DNA of 64,000 bases, taken from the NCBI RefSeq assembly GCF_000725625.1, contig NZ_JOHS01000014.1:62001-126000 (forward strand). Direction: 5' to 3'. Within the stretch, counting starts at the first letter, position 1; every line of letters begins with the position of its first letter. This DNA comes from Streptomyces sp. NRRL F-6676. Lineage in GTDB: Bacteria > Actinomycetota > Actinomycetes > Streptomycetales > Streptomycetaceae. Shown here piece by piece: positions 1-9,068 of the stretch. The notes beneath the pieces were generated by a model, which searched no databases, was not told where the DNA came from, and saw only the letters and a list, made by a program, of their open reading frames with translations. Both the position numbers and the translations under genes were made by a program.

Positions 1-89
1 ACCGGTCGCCGGAGGCGCGTGCCGAGAAGCGACGCGGGTTCGCCTTCCCGGGAGTGCCCGCGCTGGGAGGAGGGGGCGCGACCGCGTGA
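1..89 (+). CDS. C-terminal tail of an upstream gene, probably an ECF sigma factor (partial)
   Basis: An open frame (frame 3) enters the window and stops at TGA 87-89. It encodes only about 28 residues, rich in Arg, Gly and Ala, with no recognisable domain. Its stop overlaps the GTG start of the next gene (GTGA), which implies translational coupling. The next three genes are anti-sigma factor, HtrA and TatB, the order found after sigE in mycobacteria, so the truncated gene is inferred to be the cognate ECF sigma factor. The tail itself cannot prove this. Confidence 0.5.
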   Translation, partial: RSPEARAEKRRGFAFPGVPALGGGGATA

Positions 90-1018
90 GTGGATCACGT
101 CGTCCCACACCGGCCGAGCAGCATCTGGGCGACCGGCTCTCCGCCCTGGTGGACGGAGAGCTCGGTCATGAGTCGCGTGAGCGCGTCCTGGCGCACCTCG
201 CCACCTGTGCGAAGTGCAAGGCCGAGGCGGACGCCCAGCGGCAGCTGAAGAGCGTCTTCGCGCAGGCCGCGCCGCCGCCGCCCTCCGAGAGCTTCCTGGC
301 CCGCCTCCAGGGCCTGCCCGCCGGGGGCGACCCCGGCGACGGCGGCTCGCCGTTCGGCGCCACGGGTCCCGGCGGGGCCGGGGGCGCGCGCGGTAGCCGT
401 CCGGGGCGGGTCTCCCCGGAGACCGGGCTGTTCGGCGTCTCCGCCGACCCTTTCCGCTACGTCCCCTCGGGCGCCCACGCGACCGCGCTGTCCCCCTCCG
501 AGGGCCACGCGCTGTCCGGGGACCCCGGCGGTGACCGCGGCTTCCGCATCGCCCATGTGGGCCGGCCCGAGGAGCGGCCGGCCTCGCGCGGGCTGCGGTT
601 CGCGTTCGTCGCGGCCGGGGCGGTGTCGCTGGCCGCGATCGCCCTCGGCGGGGTGACCGCGGGGAGTCCCGCGGACACGGCGTCGGAGGCGCGGGGCGGG
701 GCGGGAGCCGGCAGCAACGTCAGCCCCGCGCAAACGGCGGGTGCGACGGCGGCGACGTCCGAGGGGCGCCGGCGGCGCACCGGGCCGCTGCTCGCGCAGG
801 GCAGGCGGATGCCGGAGGGGTCGGCTGCGGTGTCCGTGGACGCGCCGTTGTTGCCGGGAGCCGGGGGCGCTCAGGCGCAGGGGGTGTCCCAGGTGCTGAC
901 GGCGCCGGTGGAGGCGGTCGCCGTTTCCCCGCTGATCCGTCCCCTGGCGGCGACGCCGCCGTTTCCGCTCGGGACCTGGCCCACGACGCCGGTCCTGACG
1001 CCACCGCCGCTGCCCTGA
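86..1018 (+). CDS. Zinc-finger anti-sigma factor (RseA-like)
   Basis: A 310-residue protein. The N-terminal 60 residues form a ZAS-type anti-sigma domain with H37-x3-C41-x2-C44, the classical zinc-binding motif that holds an ECF sigma factor inactive. A hydrophobic segment at about residues 170-192 could span the membrane, followed by an Ala/Gly/Pro-rich, probably extracytoplasmic tail. GGGAGGAGGGG at 64-75 is a strong ribosome binding site for the GTG start, and the GTG overlaps the stop of the preceding gene. With HtrA and TatB downstream, this fits an envelope-stress regulon in which the anti-sigma factor is inactivated by a stress signal. The domain is clear. The sigma partner lies outside the window and is inferred. 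Confidence 0.85.
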   Translation: MSGSRRPTPAEQHLGDRLSALVDGELGHESRERVLAHLATCAKCKAEADAQRQLKSVFAQAAPPPPSESFLARLQGLPAGGDPGDGGSPFGATGPGGAGGARGSRPGRVSPETGLFGVSADPFRYVPSGAHATALSPSEGHALSGDPGGDRGFRIAHVGRPEERPASRGLRFAFVAAGAVSLAAIALGGVTAGSPADTASEARGGAGAGSNVSPAQTAGATAATSEGRRRRTGPLLAQGRRMPEGSAAVSVDAPLLPGAGGAQAQGVSQVLTAPVEAVAVSPLIRPLAATPPFPLGTWPTTPVLTPPPLP

Positions 1019-1086
1019 CGGGGGTGAGGAAAGGTTCGGAGGGCGACCCTGGTTGAATCCGGTCGCGCCCTTCGATGGAGGACACC

Positions 1087-2052
1087 ATGAACCAGGACGG
1101 CGACCTCGAACCGGACCTCCCCCAGCCGGCCGTCACCACCACCCCCGCCCCACAGCCCTGGCACCGCTACGACCCCTGGTCCCCCACCCCCTTCCAGCAC
1201 GCCCCCGCACCCCCGCCCAGCCGCCCGCAGCCACAACGCCGCACACTCGTCGCCACCACCCTCGCCGTCCTCCTCCTCTCCGGCACCGCCGGCCTCGCCA
1301 CCGGCGCCTACCTGGAGCACGAGAACCTCCGCGCCACGCTCCCGGAGACCGGAGGGGACACCCCGGCCCGCCCCGCCCGCAGCGTCACCGACATCGCCGC
1401 CCACGCCCTCCCCGGCGTCGTCACCCTCCACGTCAGCGGCGTCGGCGAACAGGACACCGGCACCGGCTTCGTCTTCGACACCCACGGCCGCATCCTGACC
1501 AACAACCACGTCGTCGCCCCCGGCGACTCCGACGGCGGCGAGATATCCGTGACGTTCACCGACGGCCGCACCGCCCGCGCCACCGTCGTCGGCCGGGACG
1601 CCCACTCCGACCTGGCCGTCGTCGAGGTCGAGAACGCCCAGGGCCTCACCCCGCTCGCCCTCGGCGACTCCGACGACGTCCGCGTCGGCGACCCGGTCGT
1701 GGCGATCGGCGCCCCCTTCGACCTGCCGGGCACCGTCACCTCCGGCATCGTCAGCGCCACGAAGCGCTCCGTCACGGCGGACGGCGAGAAGGGCGAGGAC
1801 GCCGACGTGTCGTACACCGACGCGCTTCAGACCGACGCCCCGATCAACCCCGGCAACTCCGGCGGCCCCCTCCTCGACGGCCGCGCCCGCGTCATCGGCA
1901 TCAACTCCGCCATCCGCGCCGCCGACGGCGACTCGGGCGCCGAGGAGGGCCGCAGCGGCTCGATAGGGCTCGGCTTCGCCATTCCCGTCAACCACGCCCG
2001 GCAGGTCGCCGAGAAACTGATCGCCGAGGACCGCGCCGGGGGCGCCGGCTGA
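1087..2052 (+). CDS. htrA: HtrA/DegP-like membrane-anchored serine protease
   Basis: A 321-residue trypsin-fold protease. After a Pro/Gln-rich cytoplasmic stretch of about 55 residues there is one transmembrane segment (about 58-78), so the protease domain is probably outside the membrane. The catalytic triad is visible: H141 in TNNHVV, D175 in HSDLAV and S258 in GNSGGP. The chain ends soon after the protease domain, so the PDZ domain of canonical DegP is absent. The start at 1087 is chosen over 1075 because GGAGG at 1077-1081 lies 5 nt upstream of ATG 1087. The gene sits 68 bp after the anti-sigma gene and probably shares its transcript. It would degrade misfolded exported proteins. Confidence 0.88.
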   Translation: MNQDGDLEPDLPQPAVTTTPAPQPWHRYDPWSPTPFQHAPAPPPSRPQPQRRTLVATTLAVLLLSGTAGLATGAYLEHENLRATLPETGGDTPARPARSVTDIAAHALPGVVTLHVSGVGEQDTGTGFVFDTHGRILTNNHVVAPGDSDGGEISVTFTDGRTARATVVGRDAHSDLAVVEVENAQGLTPLALGDSDDVRVGDPVVAIGAPFDLPGTVTSGIVSATKRSVTADGEKGEDADVSYTDALQTDAPINPGNSGGPLLDGRARVIGINSAIRAADGDSGAEEGRSGSIGLGFAIPVNHARQVAEKLIAEDRAGGAG

Positions 2053-2284
2053 GCGCCGCCGAAACCGCACAGGACGCGCAGAACGCACAGGAACGGGGCG
2101 AATGCCCCGCCCCACAAGGGGCACAGCAGGGCGAACGCGGCGTGTACATGCGGTACAGCGGCCCGGGCAGTACCGGTGTCCGGGTGTCGCCGGGTACCGT
2201 GGACCCGGCCCGGACCACGGAGGACGCGACCAGAAGGCCGCTGACGGACTGCCCGAGGGCCGCGGACATCGCGAGGAGCTTCAG

Positions 2285-2728
2285 GTGTTCAATGACATAG
2301 GACCGTTCGAGCTGGTGACGATCGTCGTCCTTGCTGTGCTCGTCTTCGGTCCGGACAAGCTCCCGAAGGTCATCCAGGACACGATGCGGACGATCCGCAA
2401 GATCCGCGAGTTCTCGGAGAGCGCCAAGCAGGACATCCGCAACGAGCTCGGCCCGGAGTTCAAGGACTTCGAGTTCGAGGACCTCAACCCCAAGACGTTC
2501 ATCCGCAAGCAGCTGGAGAACGACGAGCTGGGGCTGAAGGAGATCCGCAACGGCTTCGACCTGAAGAAGGAGATGGCCGAGGTCGCGGACGCCGTGCACA
2601 GCGAGCCCGAGGCGGCGGGCGCCGGCGCGGGGGCCTCCGGTGGCAGCGTCGACATGCGGAAGAAGCCGGAGCTCACGAAGAAGGCCACGCCGGAGGAACG
2701 GCCGCCCTTCGACGCGGACGCGACCTGA
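2285..2728 (+). CDS. tatB: Sec-independent translocase subunit TatB
   Basis: A 147-residue protein with TatA/B architecture: a short periplasmic N-terminus, one transmembrane helix at about residues 7-21, the hinge motif FGPDKLP, then a long charged amphipathic helix and a hydrophilic tail. TatB forms the receptor complex with TatC for twin-arginine precursors. The N-terminus and length favour TatB over TatA. The GTG start at 2285 has GAGGAG at 2273-2278, 6 nt away. It follows htrA by 232 bp, the same order as in the mycobacterial sigE region. The 232 bp gap holds no convincing gene. Confidence 0.9.
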   Translation: MFNDIGPFELVTIVVLAVLVFGPDKLPKVIQDTMRTIRKIREFSESAKQDIRNELGPEFKDFEFEDLNPKTFIRKQLENDELGLKEIRNGFDLKKEMAEVADAVHSEPEAAGAGAGASGGSVDMRKKPELTKKATPEERPPFDADAT

Positions 2729-3005
2729 CGGCGGTCCGGCCGTCGCCGGTGACCATGGCGCGGCCGGCGTGTCCGTCGCCCGGCCCGCGTACGCCGTGCG
2801 CCCCGCGTGCGCCCCGGCCCGCGTGTCGGGCCCCCGGCCGGCGCCCGTACGACGTGCACGAGGCCGTACGCGCCGGGTGTTTCCCGGCCGCCCGGAGAGC
2901 TGTGGCTATGCTGCCCAGTTGTTGTGCGGACCAGAAATGAGCGAGGACGCCCGTGGGGGGCGGGCCGCTCGGGTCCCGCCAGGAACTGAGGAGGCGTCCG
3001 GGTAC

Positions 3006-3662
3006 ATGGAGACGACGAGTCGGGTGGGCGCGCAGGCGCCGGCCGCGGAGGACGGACAACAGGTCCCCTCCGCCCGGCGTACGGTCGACGGCTACCTGCG
3101 CGCGCCCTTCCCTTGGTACGGCCTCGACGAGGCGTTCACGGGCCCGCGCTGGCTGATGCAGGTGGGTACCGCCGCGGACGGCGCGGTGGAGCACGGTTCG
3201 ATCGGGCACGGCGACGAGCCGTCCATCCGTCATGAGACGACGGAGGACGAGAAGGAACGGTTCGCGGTCGTGGTGACGGTCGCCGCGCACCCGGGCCGGC
3301 GCAGCCCGGACGGCACCGGGCAGCTGGAGGCCACGTCCGTGTCCTCCGCGGCCTGGCTCGCGGGCGCGGGGCTGCTGACCTGCACCTGGCCCGGACAGCT
3401 GGACCACACGCTGCGGGACGACTGGCTGGAGCAGCAGACCGAGACGGCGTGGATCCTCGCGGACGATCTCGACGGGCCTGAGTGGTCCTCGCTGTCCCTG
3501 CCGGTGGACGGCGTGCCGACGCCGTTCCACTACCGGGAGTCCGAGTACGGCTGGGTGCTGGCCGGCTCCACGGAGCAGGGGGTGCACGTGGGGGCGTACG
3601 GGCGCGGGATGAGCGCGTACGGGTTGGGCTTCGCCGTCGCGGACATCGGCGCGTACGCCTAG
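3006..3662 (+). CDS. Conserved hypothetical protein
   Basis: A 218-residue protein of unknown function. It has no signal peptide or membrane helix. It is acidic and Trp-rich in the second half, with WLAGAGLLTCTWPGQLDH and a glycine-rich C-terminus. The start at ATG 3006 is chosen because GAGGAGG at 2988-2994 lies 11 nt upstream. ATG 2937 is in the same frame but has no ribosome binding site. It lies between tatB and the convergent mrp gene and is followed by a hairpin at 3757-3779. A structural or immunity-type role cannot be read from the sequence. Confidence 0.7.
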   Translation: METTSRVGAQAPAAEDGQQVPSARRTVDGYLRAPFPWYGLDEAFTGPRWLMQVGTAADGAVEHGSIGHGDEPSIRHETTEDEKERFAVVVTVAAHPGRRSPDGTGQLEATSVSSAAWLAGAGLLTCTWPGQLDHTLRDDWLEQQTETAWILADDLDGPEWSSLSLPVDGVPTPFHYRESEYGWVLAGSTEQGVHVGAYGRGMSAYGLGFAVADIGAYA

Positions 3663-3756
3663 CGGTGAGATGCGGCGGTAGCGGGGACGCGCCCTCCCGC
3701 CGTGGGGGCTGTGCGGCAGTGCGCCTGCGGGCCGGATTGGGTCGCTCGCGCAGTTC

Positions 3757-3779
3757 CCCGCGCCCCTTTGGGGCGCGGG
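3757..3779. terminator. GC-rich hairpin between convergent genes
   Basis: A perfect 10-bp inverted repeat, CCCGCGCCCC / GGGGCGCGGG, with a TTT loop, sits between the hypothetical gene ending at 3662 and mrp ending at 3857 on the other strand. It has no U-tract, as is usual for Streptomyces terminators. The left arm belongs to the dispersed element GCGCAGTTCCCCGCGCCCC found elsewhere in the window. Confidence 0.6.
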
Positions 3780-3856
3780 TGTCGCCGCATGGGATCAGCG
3801 CGCCCCCTGGCGCAGTCGCCGTAAGGCGCGCAAGGGGGCTTGCCCTCTGCTGAGCC

Positions 3857-4990
3857 CTAGAACTTGTTCTTCGGGGTGATGCCCAGCGTCATGCCGGCCA
3901 GGCCGCGCTGGCGGCCGCCCAGCTTGCCGGCGATGGCGCGGAGCGCGGCGCCGGCGGGGGAGTCGGGGTCGCTGAGGACCACCGGCCTGCCCTCGTCGCC
4001 GCCCTCGCGCAGGCGGACGTCGATCGGGATGGAGCCGAGGACGGGGACCGTGGCGCCGGTGGTGCGGGTGAGGCCGTCGGCGACCGTCTGGCCGCCGCCC
4101 GTGCCGAACACGTCGACCATCTCGCCGCAGTGCGGGCACGGCAGGCCCGACATGTTCTCGACCACGCCGACGATCTTCTGATGGGTCTGCACGGCGATGG
4201 AACCGGCCCGCTCGGCCACCTCCGCCGCCGCCTGCTGGGGCGTCGTCACGACGAGGATCTCGGCGTTCGGCACCAGCTGGGCCACGGAGATGGCGATGTC
4301 GCCGGTGCCGGGCGGGAGGTCGAGCAGGAGGACGTCCAGGTCGCCCCAGTAGACGTCCGCCAGGAACTGCTGGAGGGCGCGGTGCAGCATCGGGCCGCGC
4401 CAGACGACGGGGGCGTTGCCCGGGGTGAACATGCCGATGGAGATGACCTTCACGCCGTTGGCGGAGGGCGGCATGATCATGTTCTCGACCTGGGTGGGAC
4501 GGCCGTCCGCGCCCAGCATGCGCGGCACGCTGTGGCCGTAGATGTCGGCGTCGACGACGCCCACCTTCAGCCCGTCGGCCGCCATGGCCGCCGCCAGGTT
4601 GACCGTGACGGAGGACTTGCCGACGCCGCCCTTGCCGGAGGCCACCGCGTAGACGCGGGTGAGGGAGCCGGGCTTGGCGAAGGGGACCTCGCGCTCGGCC
4701 TGGCCGCCGCGCAGGGCGGACGCCAGCTCCTTGCGCTGCTCGTCGCTCATCACGTCCAGCGTGACGTCGACCCGGGTGACGCCCTCCACGCGGGAGACCG
4801 CCTCGGTCACGCCCCGGGTGATCGTGTCGCGCATCGGACAGCCGGAGACCGTCAGGTACACGGTCACGGCGACCGCGCCGTCCGCGCCGATCTCCACCGA
4901 TTTGACCATCCCCAGCTCGGTGATGGGGCGATGGATCTCGGGGTCGTTCACCGTCGCCAGTGCCTCGCGCACCGCGTCTTCCGTAACCAT
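3857..4990 (-). CDS. mrp: Mrp/ApbC/NBP35-family Fe-S cluster carrier ATPase
   Basis: A 377-residue protein. The N-terminal MIP18/DUF59 domain spans about residues 4-85, with a conserved Cys at about 51 (SGCPMRD). A deviant Walker A P-loop, GKGGVGKS (119-126), opens the Mrp-type NTPase domain. A CPHC motif in the C-terminal part is the expected bridging cysteine pair of the dimer that holds a labile [4Fe-4S] cluster. The start at 4990 gives the usual MVTEDAVREAL N-terminus. An in-frame start 63 nt upstream would add an atypical extension. It would deliver Fe-S clusters in the cytosol. Confidence 0.9.
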   Translation of the reverse strand: MVTEDAVREALATVNDPEIHRPITELGMVKSVEIGADGAVAVTVYLTVSGCPMRDTITRGVTEAVSRVEGVTRVDVTLDVMSDEQRKELASALRGGQAEREVPFAKPGSLTRVYAVASGKGGVGKSSVTVNLAAAMAADGLKVGVVDADIYGHSVPRMLGADGRPTQVENMIMPPSANGVKVISIGMFTPGNAPVVWRGPMLHRALQQFLADVYWGDLDVLLLDLPPGTGDIAISVAQLVPNAEILVVTTPQQAAAEVAERAGSIAVQTHQKIVGVVENMSGLPCPHCGEMVDVFGTGGGQTVADGLTRTTGATVPVLGSIPIDVRLREGGDEGRPVVLSDPDSPAGAALRAIAGKLGGRQRGLAGMTLGITPKNKF

Positions 4991-5033
4991 GTCCACGATG
5001 GTACGGCGCCGTACGGGGCCCTCGGGCGGTGCG

Positions 5034-5672
5034 TCAGCGGTCTTCTGCGTCACGTCCGCGCCCGGGGGCGGGCGGGAGCCGGTCAGGCGCCTGCGGGAGG
5101 CCCCGGTGACCGCCTGCGGGGCCCTCGGCGTGGTGCGCCGGATGGCCGTCGCGGCGGTCCTCCAGTTCCTTGACGAGGTCCTGGAGTTCGGAGCGGATCC
5201 AGTCGCGGGTCGCCACCTCGCCGAGCCCGATGCGCAGCGCGGCGATCTCGCGCGTCAGGTACTCGGTGTCGGCGATCGAGCGCTCGTTCTGCTTGCGGTC
5301 CTGTTCGAGATTGACCCGGTCGCGGTCGTCCTGCCGGTTCTGCGCGAGCAGGATCAGCGGGGCGGCGTACGAGGCTTGGAGGGACAGCGCCAGGGTCAGG
5401 AAGATGAACGGATACTCGTCGAACCGCAGGGAGGTGGGCGCGGCGACGTTCCAGACCACCCACAGGATGATGACGACCGTCATCCAGACGATGAACCGCC
5501 CGGTGCCCAGAAAGCGCGCGATGCGTTCGGACAGGCGTCCGAACGCATCCGGGTCCCATTCCGGCAGCAGCCGGCGGCGCGGCGGGCGCGGCTGGTCCAG
5601 CCGGTTGCGCGGACGGGTGCTCGCGGTGGCGCCCACGGGAGTGCGCTCACGTGCCTCGCGGTCAGGAGTCAC
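5034..5672 (-). CDS. DUF1003 membrane protein
   Basis: A 212-residue protein. Two transmembrane helices at about residues 60-80 and 85-110 are followed by a coiled-coil-like charged stretch (about 110-180), the pattern of the DUF1003 family, with the characteristic FIFLTLALSLQASYAAPLI region. The GTG start overlaps the end of the upstream MgtE-like gene by 11 nt, so the two are translationally coupled. In mycobacteria, from memory, a DUF1003 gene also neighbours an MgtE/CBS gene. Function is unknown. Co-expression with a magnesium-transporter-like protein suggests a membrane or ion-homeostasis role. Confidence 0.82.
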   Translation of the reverse strand: MTPDREARERTPVGATASTRPRNRLDQPRPPRRRLLPEWDPDAFGRLSERIARFLGTGRFIVWMTVVIILWVVWNVAAPTSLRFDEYPFIFLTLALSLQASYAAPLILLAQNRQDDRDRVNLEQDRKQNERSIADTEYLTREIAALRIGLGEVATRDWIRSELQDLVKELEDRRDGHPAHHAEGPAGGHRGLPQAPDRLPPAPGRGRDAEDR

Positions 5673-6942
5673 CGGGCGCCCCCTCCCCGAGGTGGAACTC
5701 CGTCTCGCGCCAGTCCTCGGGCAGCATGTGGTCCAGGACGTCGTCCACCGTCACCGCGCCGAGGAGCGAGCCGGACTCGTCGACGACGGGCGCGGCCACC
5801 ATGTCGTACGCGGCGAAGAACCCGGCGACCACGGGCAGCGCGTCGTCCGGGGCAAGCGACTGGAGATCGTCGTCGATGATCGAACTGACGAGCGTGTACG
5901 GGGGGTCGCGCAGCAGCCGCTGGAAGTGGACGGTGCCGAGGTACTTGCCGGTCGGGGTGTCGTCCGGCGGCCGGCATACGTACACCTGTGCGGCGAGTGC
6001 GGGGGAGAGGTCCCGGTTCCGGACCCGGGCGAGCGCGTCGGCGACGGTGTCGTCGGGCCTCAGAATGATCGGCTCCGTCGTCATCAGACCGCCGGCCGTG
6101 TGCTCCTCGTATGACATCAGCCGGCGCATGTCGGCCGCGTCTCCGGGCGCCATCAGGCTCAGCAGCCGCTCCTGGTCGTCCTCGGGAAGCTCGGCGAGCA
6201 GGTCGGCGGCGTCGTCGGGGTCCATCGCCTCCAGGACGTCCGCGGCGCGCTCCTCCTTCAGCTTGCCGAGGATCTCGATCTGGTCGTCCTCGGGCAGCTC
6301 CTCCAGGACGTCGGCGAGGCGGTCGTCGTCCAGGGCGGCGGCGACCTCGGCGCGGCGCTTGGCGGAGAGGTGGTGCAGGACGTTGGCGAGGTCGGCGGGG
6401 CGCAGCTGTTCGAAGGTGGCGAGCAGGTTCTCGGCGCCCTGCCCGTGCTCCTCAAGGGAGAACCCGGTGACGGCGGACCACTCGACGGTGAGGGTCTCGC
6501 CCCGGTTGCGGCGGAAGGCGCCGCTCCGGCCGCGCTTGCGGACGAAGACACGGTCGATCTCCCAGTCCCGGCGGGCGGGGAGCTGCTGCACCGACAGGTC
6601 CAGGACGGTGACGTCCTCGCCGCCCTCGACCAGCGTCACCCGGCGGTCGAGCAACTCGCCGAAGACCAGCCGCTCGGTGGGGCGCTGTTCGAAACGGCGC
6701 ACGTTGAGCACGCCGGTGGAGATGACCTGACCGGACTCGATGCTCGTCACACGGGTCATGGGCAGGAAGATACGGCGCCGGGTCGACAGCTCGACGACCA
6801 GCCCGAGCAGCCGCGGGGGGAGCCGGCCGACCCGGAACATGACGACCAGATCGCGGACGCGGCCCACCTGGTCACCGGTCGGGTCGAAGACGGCGACGCC
6901 GGCGAGGTGCGAGACGAAGATCCGGGGGGCGCTTGCCGCCAT
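5662..6942 (-). CDS. MgtE N-domain plus CBS-pair protein (magnesium transporter-like, without transporter core)
   Basis: A 426-residue protein. A PRC-barrel-like N-terminal part is followed by the MgtE intracellular N domain at about residues 210-285 (repeats of the type ADVLEELPEDDQ) and a pair of CBS domains at about 285-415. No transmembrane helices are present, so the transport domain of true MgtE is missing. It may sense Mg2+ or nucleotides rather than transport. AAGGAGG lies 8 nt before the ATG at 6942, which settles the start. It precedes the coupled DUF1003 gene, and corA lies 3 kb away. This arrangement recalls the region between mrp and corA in mycobacteria. Confidence 0.82.
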   Translation of the reverse strand: MAASAPRIFVSHLAGVAVFDPTGDQVGRVRDLVVMFRVGRLPPRLLGLVVELSTRRRIFLPMTRVTSIESGQVISTGVLNVRRFEQRPTERLVFGELLDRRVTLVEGGEDVTVLDLSVQQLPARRDWEIDRVFVRKRGRSGAFRRNRGETLTVEWSAVTGFSLEEHGQGAENLLATFEQLRPADLANVLHHLSAKRRAEVAAALDDDRLADVLEELPEDDQIEILGKLKEERAADVLEAMDPDDAADLLAELPEDDQERLLSLMAPGDAADMRRLMSYEEHTAGGLMTTEPIILRPDDTVADALARVRNRDLSPALAAQVYVCRPPDDTPTGKYLGTVHFQRLLRDPPYTLVSSIIDDDLQSLAPDDALPVVAGFFAAYDMVAAPVVDESGSLLGAVTVDDVLDHMLPEDWRETEFHLGEGAPGDS

Positions 6943-7175
6943 TCGCGCGCCTCCTTCTCGTGCTGTGCGTCCTGTGCGTGCCGTGTGCGCCGTGCGCACT
7001 GTGCGCTTCTCGGCCTGTCCTGTTCCCGACTGCCCGCTGAGACCGGGTTCAGGCTAGCCGGTACCGGTACGGAACGCCCTGGTGAGGGGTCCGGACGGAC
7101 TGGCTCCGGTACGGGCCCGGCGCACCGGTACGCTGCGGTACGCCGATGGCGGATCACACGAGAGGCACCCCACCT

Positions 7176-7928
7176 GTGACTGCAACTCCCCTGGGCCGTA
7201 ACCGCAGAACCGCGCTCGCGGGCGCGCTGTGTGCCGGACTGGTGGTGACGGGGACGGGGCTCACGGGGTGCAGCGAGGACCCGGACGCGGGCACCAACGG
7301 GGTGGGCAAGCTGCCGGCGGAGCAGATCCACAAGCGGACGCTCGCGGCGGCGGAGGCGGCGGACACGGTGCGGCTGTCGGGCGCGGTGGTGAGCGGGAAG
7401 ACGACGTACAAGCTCGACATAAAGCTGTCGGACGACGGTGCCTCGGGGGCCGTGACGGCCGAGAACGCGACGTTCCAGTTGCTGCGGGTGGGGGAGCAGC
7501 TCTATCTGAAGGCCGACGCGGCGTTCTGGGAGCAGGAGGACGGCGGGAGCAAGGGCTCGACGGGGACGGCGGCGGAGAAGCTGGAGGGCAAGTACGTGAA
7601 GGTGCCGGACGAGGACCCGGCGTACAAGCGGTTCAGTGGGTTCACCGACAAGGACACGCTGCTGACGGGGCTGCTCGCGTTGCACGGGGGGTTGTCCACG
7701 GACGGGCGGCACGAGGTGGACGGGGTACGGACGGTGCGGGTCGCCGGGGGCGACGGGTCCGGGGGTGCGCTGGACGTCTCCCTCGAAGGCAAGCCGTACC
7801 CTCTCCGGCTCTCCCGCGCCGGGAACGCGGGCGCGCTCACCCTCACCGACTGGAACAAACCCTTCACCCCCAAACCACCCCCCACCGACGAAACCGTCGA
7901 CTACGGCACCGACCTCCCCACGACGTAA
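7176..7928 (+). CDS. Lipoprotein, LppX/LprG-like fold suspected
   Basis: A 250-residue protein with a lipoprotein signal: basic n-region, hydrophobic core and lipobox LTGC with the lipidated Cys at residue 32. The mature part (RTLAAAEAADTVRLSGAV ... YVKVPDEDPAY) resembles the LppX/LprAFG and LolA-like family of half-barrel lipid-binding lipoproteins. The C-terminus is Pro/Thr-rich. GTG 7176 is preferred because GAGAGG (7160-7165) is 10 nt upstream and the signal peptide is then of normal length. ATG 7146 is a possible alternative. It is transcribed divergently from the MgtE-like gene across a 230 bp gap rich in CCGGTACG motifs. The family assignment is tentative. Confidence 0.72.
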   Translation: MTATPLGRNRRTALAGALCAGLVVTGTGLTGCSEDPDAGTNGVGKLPAEQIHKRTLAAAEAADTVRLSGAVVSGKTTYKLDIKLSDDGASGAVTAENATFQLLRVGEQLYLKADAAFWEQEDGGSKGSTGTAAEKLEGKYVKVPDEDPAYKRFSGFTDKDTLLTGLLALHGGLSTDGRHEVDGVRTVRVAGGDGSGGALDVSLEGKPYPLRLSRAGNAGALTLTDWNKPFTPKPPPTDETVDYGTDLPTT

Positions 7929-8491
7929 GCACCCGGCTGCCTCTTCTGCGCGGCTCCGCCGGGGGGCGCCCCGTAAGGGGCGCGGGGCTGTGTTGTCTGC
8001 GCGGCTGCGCCGCGGGTGCGCGGGCAACTGTGCGCCTCGCAAGGGGCGCGGGGAACTGCGCGCCCAGCCCCCTCGCACTCGCACCCGCCCCACACCCCCC
8101 ACCCCACGAGCTCTTGGGCGCTCAGCCCCCGGGGTCGAAGGGGCGGAGCCCCTGGGGGACGGGAATGGGTAGGGGCGGCGGGGGCGAAACAACTGAACCG
8201 TCAGCCGACCGCGGACCGCACCCCGGGCCAAAGCTCTCAACTTCGTTCGAGCAGGGGGGACCCCCGTCGCCCACCCGTGCCGCCCCTAGCGGCACGCATG
8301 CCCGCAGCTGGGCGTGCCCCGCAGCGAACCGTCGGCGGCCCGAGCCGCCCACGGCGAGCCGCGCCCGACACCGAACCGCAGCCCGGGCGAACCGCCCGCA
8401 GGCTGGGCGTGCCGCGCGGCGAGCCGCAAGCCGGGCGAGCCGCAAGCCGGGCGAGCCGCCCGCAGCGTCGCGCGCCGGGCGAGCCGGCTGC
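7929..8491. other. Non-coding repeat-rich spacer
   Basis: There is no convincing gene in these 563 bp. It holds a GCGCCC/GGGCGC stem at 7967-7983 (possible terminator of the lipoprotein gene) and the inverted repeat CGCGGC-TGC-GCCGCG near 8010. It also holds one copy of the dispersed element AGGGGCGCGGGGAACTGCGC at 8042-8061, and the sequence CTCTCAACTTCGTTCGAGCA at 8234-8253 followed by GGGGGGACCCCC. From about 8380 to 8470 there are short direct repeats of the type GCCGGGCGAGCCGCAA. Confidence 0.6.
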
Positions 8492-9046
8492 TCAGCGGAT
8501 GCGGCCGGCGCGGCGTCGGCGCCGCAGGAGCCGGGGGAGCGCCGCCGGCATCGGCATGCGCGTCGTCACCGGCGCCTCCACCGGCACCGCCGCCAGCGAC
8601 CCCGACGGCAACCCCCCGGGCTCACCCGCCGGCTCCAGCCGCAGCACCCGGCACTCCCGCGCCCACCTGCCCGGCATCGCTTCCCCGTCCACCGCGTTCA
8701 GCCGCTTCCCCTTGAGCTCCGCCACCGCGGCCTCCCACGCCGCGGACCCCGCCGCCAGCTCCACCACCCGCGCCGGCCAGCTCACAAGCCGCCCGCCCTT
8801 GTCCTTGCTGCGCACCGTCACCACCGCGTCGCCCCCGTCGACGAGCCCCGGCAGCGGCTGCTCCCCGGGCCCGTCGCCGACGACGCACACCGCGCCCTCG
8901 TGCCAGACGTGCCACAGCGCACGCGTCGGACCGGGCACCGCCTCGTCCCCGCCGTCCGCCGCGAGCACACCGCCGCGCACCCAGATCAGCCCGGACTTCT
9001 TCGTGGCCTCCTCTACGAGGGCCCGCGCGAGCAGCTCATTCGTCAT
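8492..9046 (-). CDS. Conserved hypothetical protein
   Basis: A 184-residue protein of unknown function. The N-terminal 115 residues look globular (LIWVRGG, LWHVWHEGAVCVVGDG, SWPARVVEL), with a beta-rich pattern reminiscent of flavin- or nucleotide-binding split barrels, though no motif proves this. The last 20 residues are very Arg-rich and may be disordered. No ribosome binding site precedes the ATG. Instead TACCCT lies 6 nt before it on this strand (9053-9058), consistent with a leaderless transcript. Confidence 0.65.
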   Translation of the reverse strand: MTNELLARALVEEATKKSGLIWVRGGVLAADGGDEAVPGPTRALWHVWHEGAVCVVGDGPGEQPLPGLVDGGDAVVTVRSKDKGGRLVSWPARVVELAAGSAAWEAAVAELKGKRLNAVDGEAMPGRWARECRVLRLEPAGEPGGLPSGSLAAVPVEAPVTTRMPMPAALPRLLRRRRRAGRIR

Positions 9047-9068
9047 GCGCTTAGGGTATAGCGGCCGT

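Noticed and set aside
5662..6942. True MgtE magnesium transporter
   Set aside because: Only the N domain and CBS pair are present. There are no transmembrane helices.
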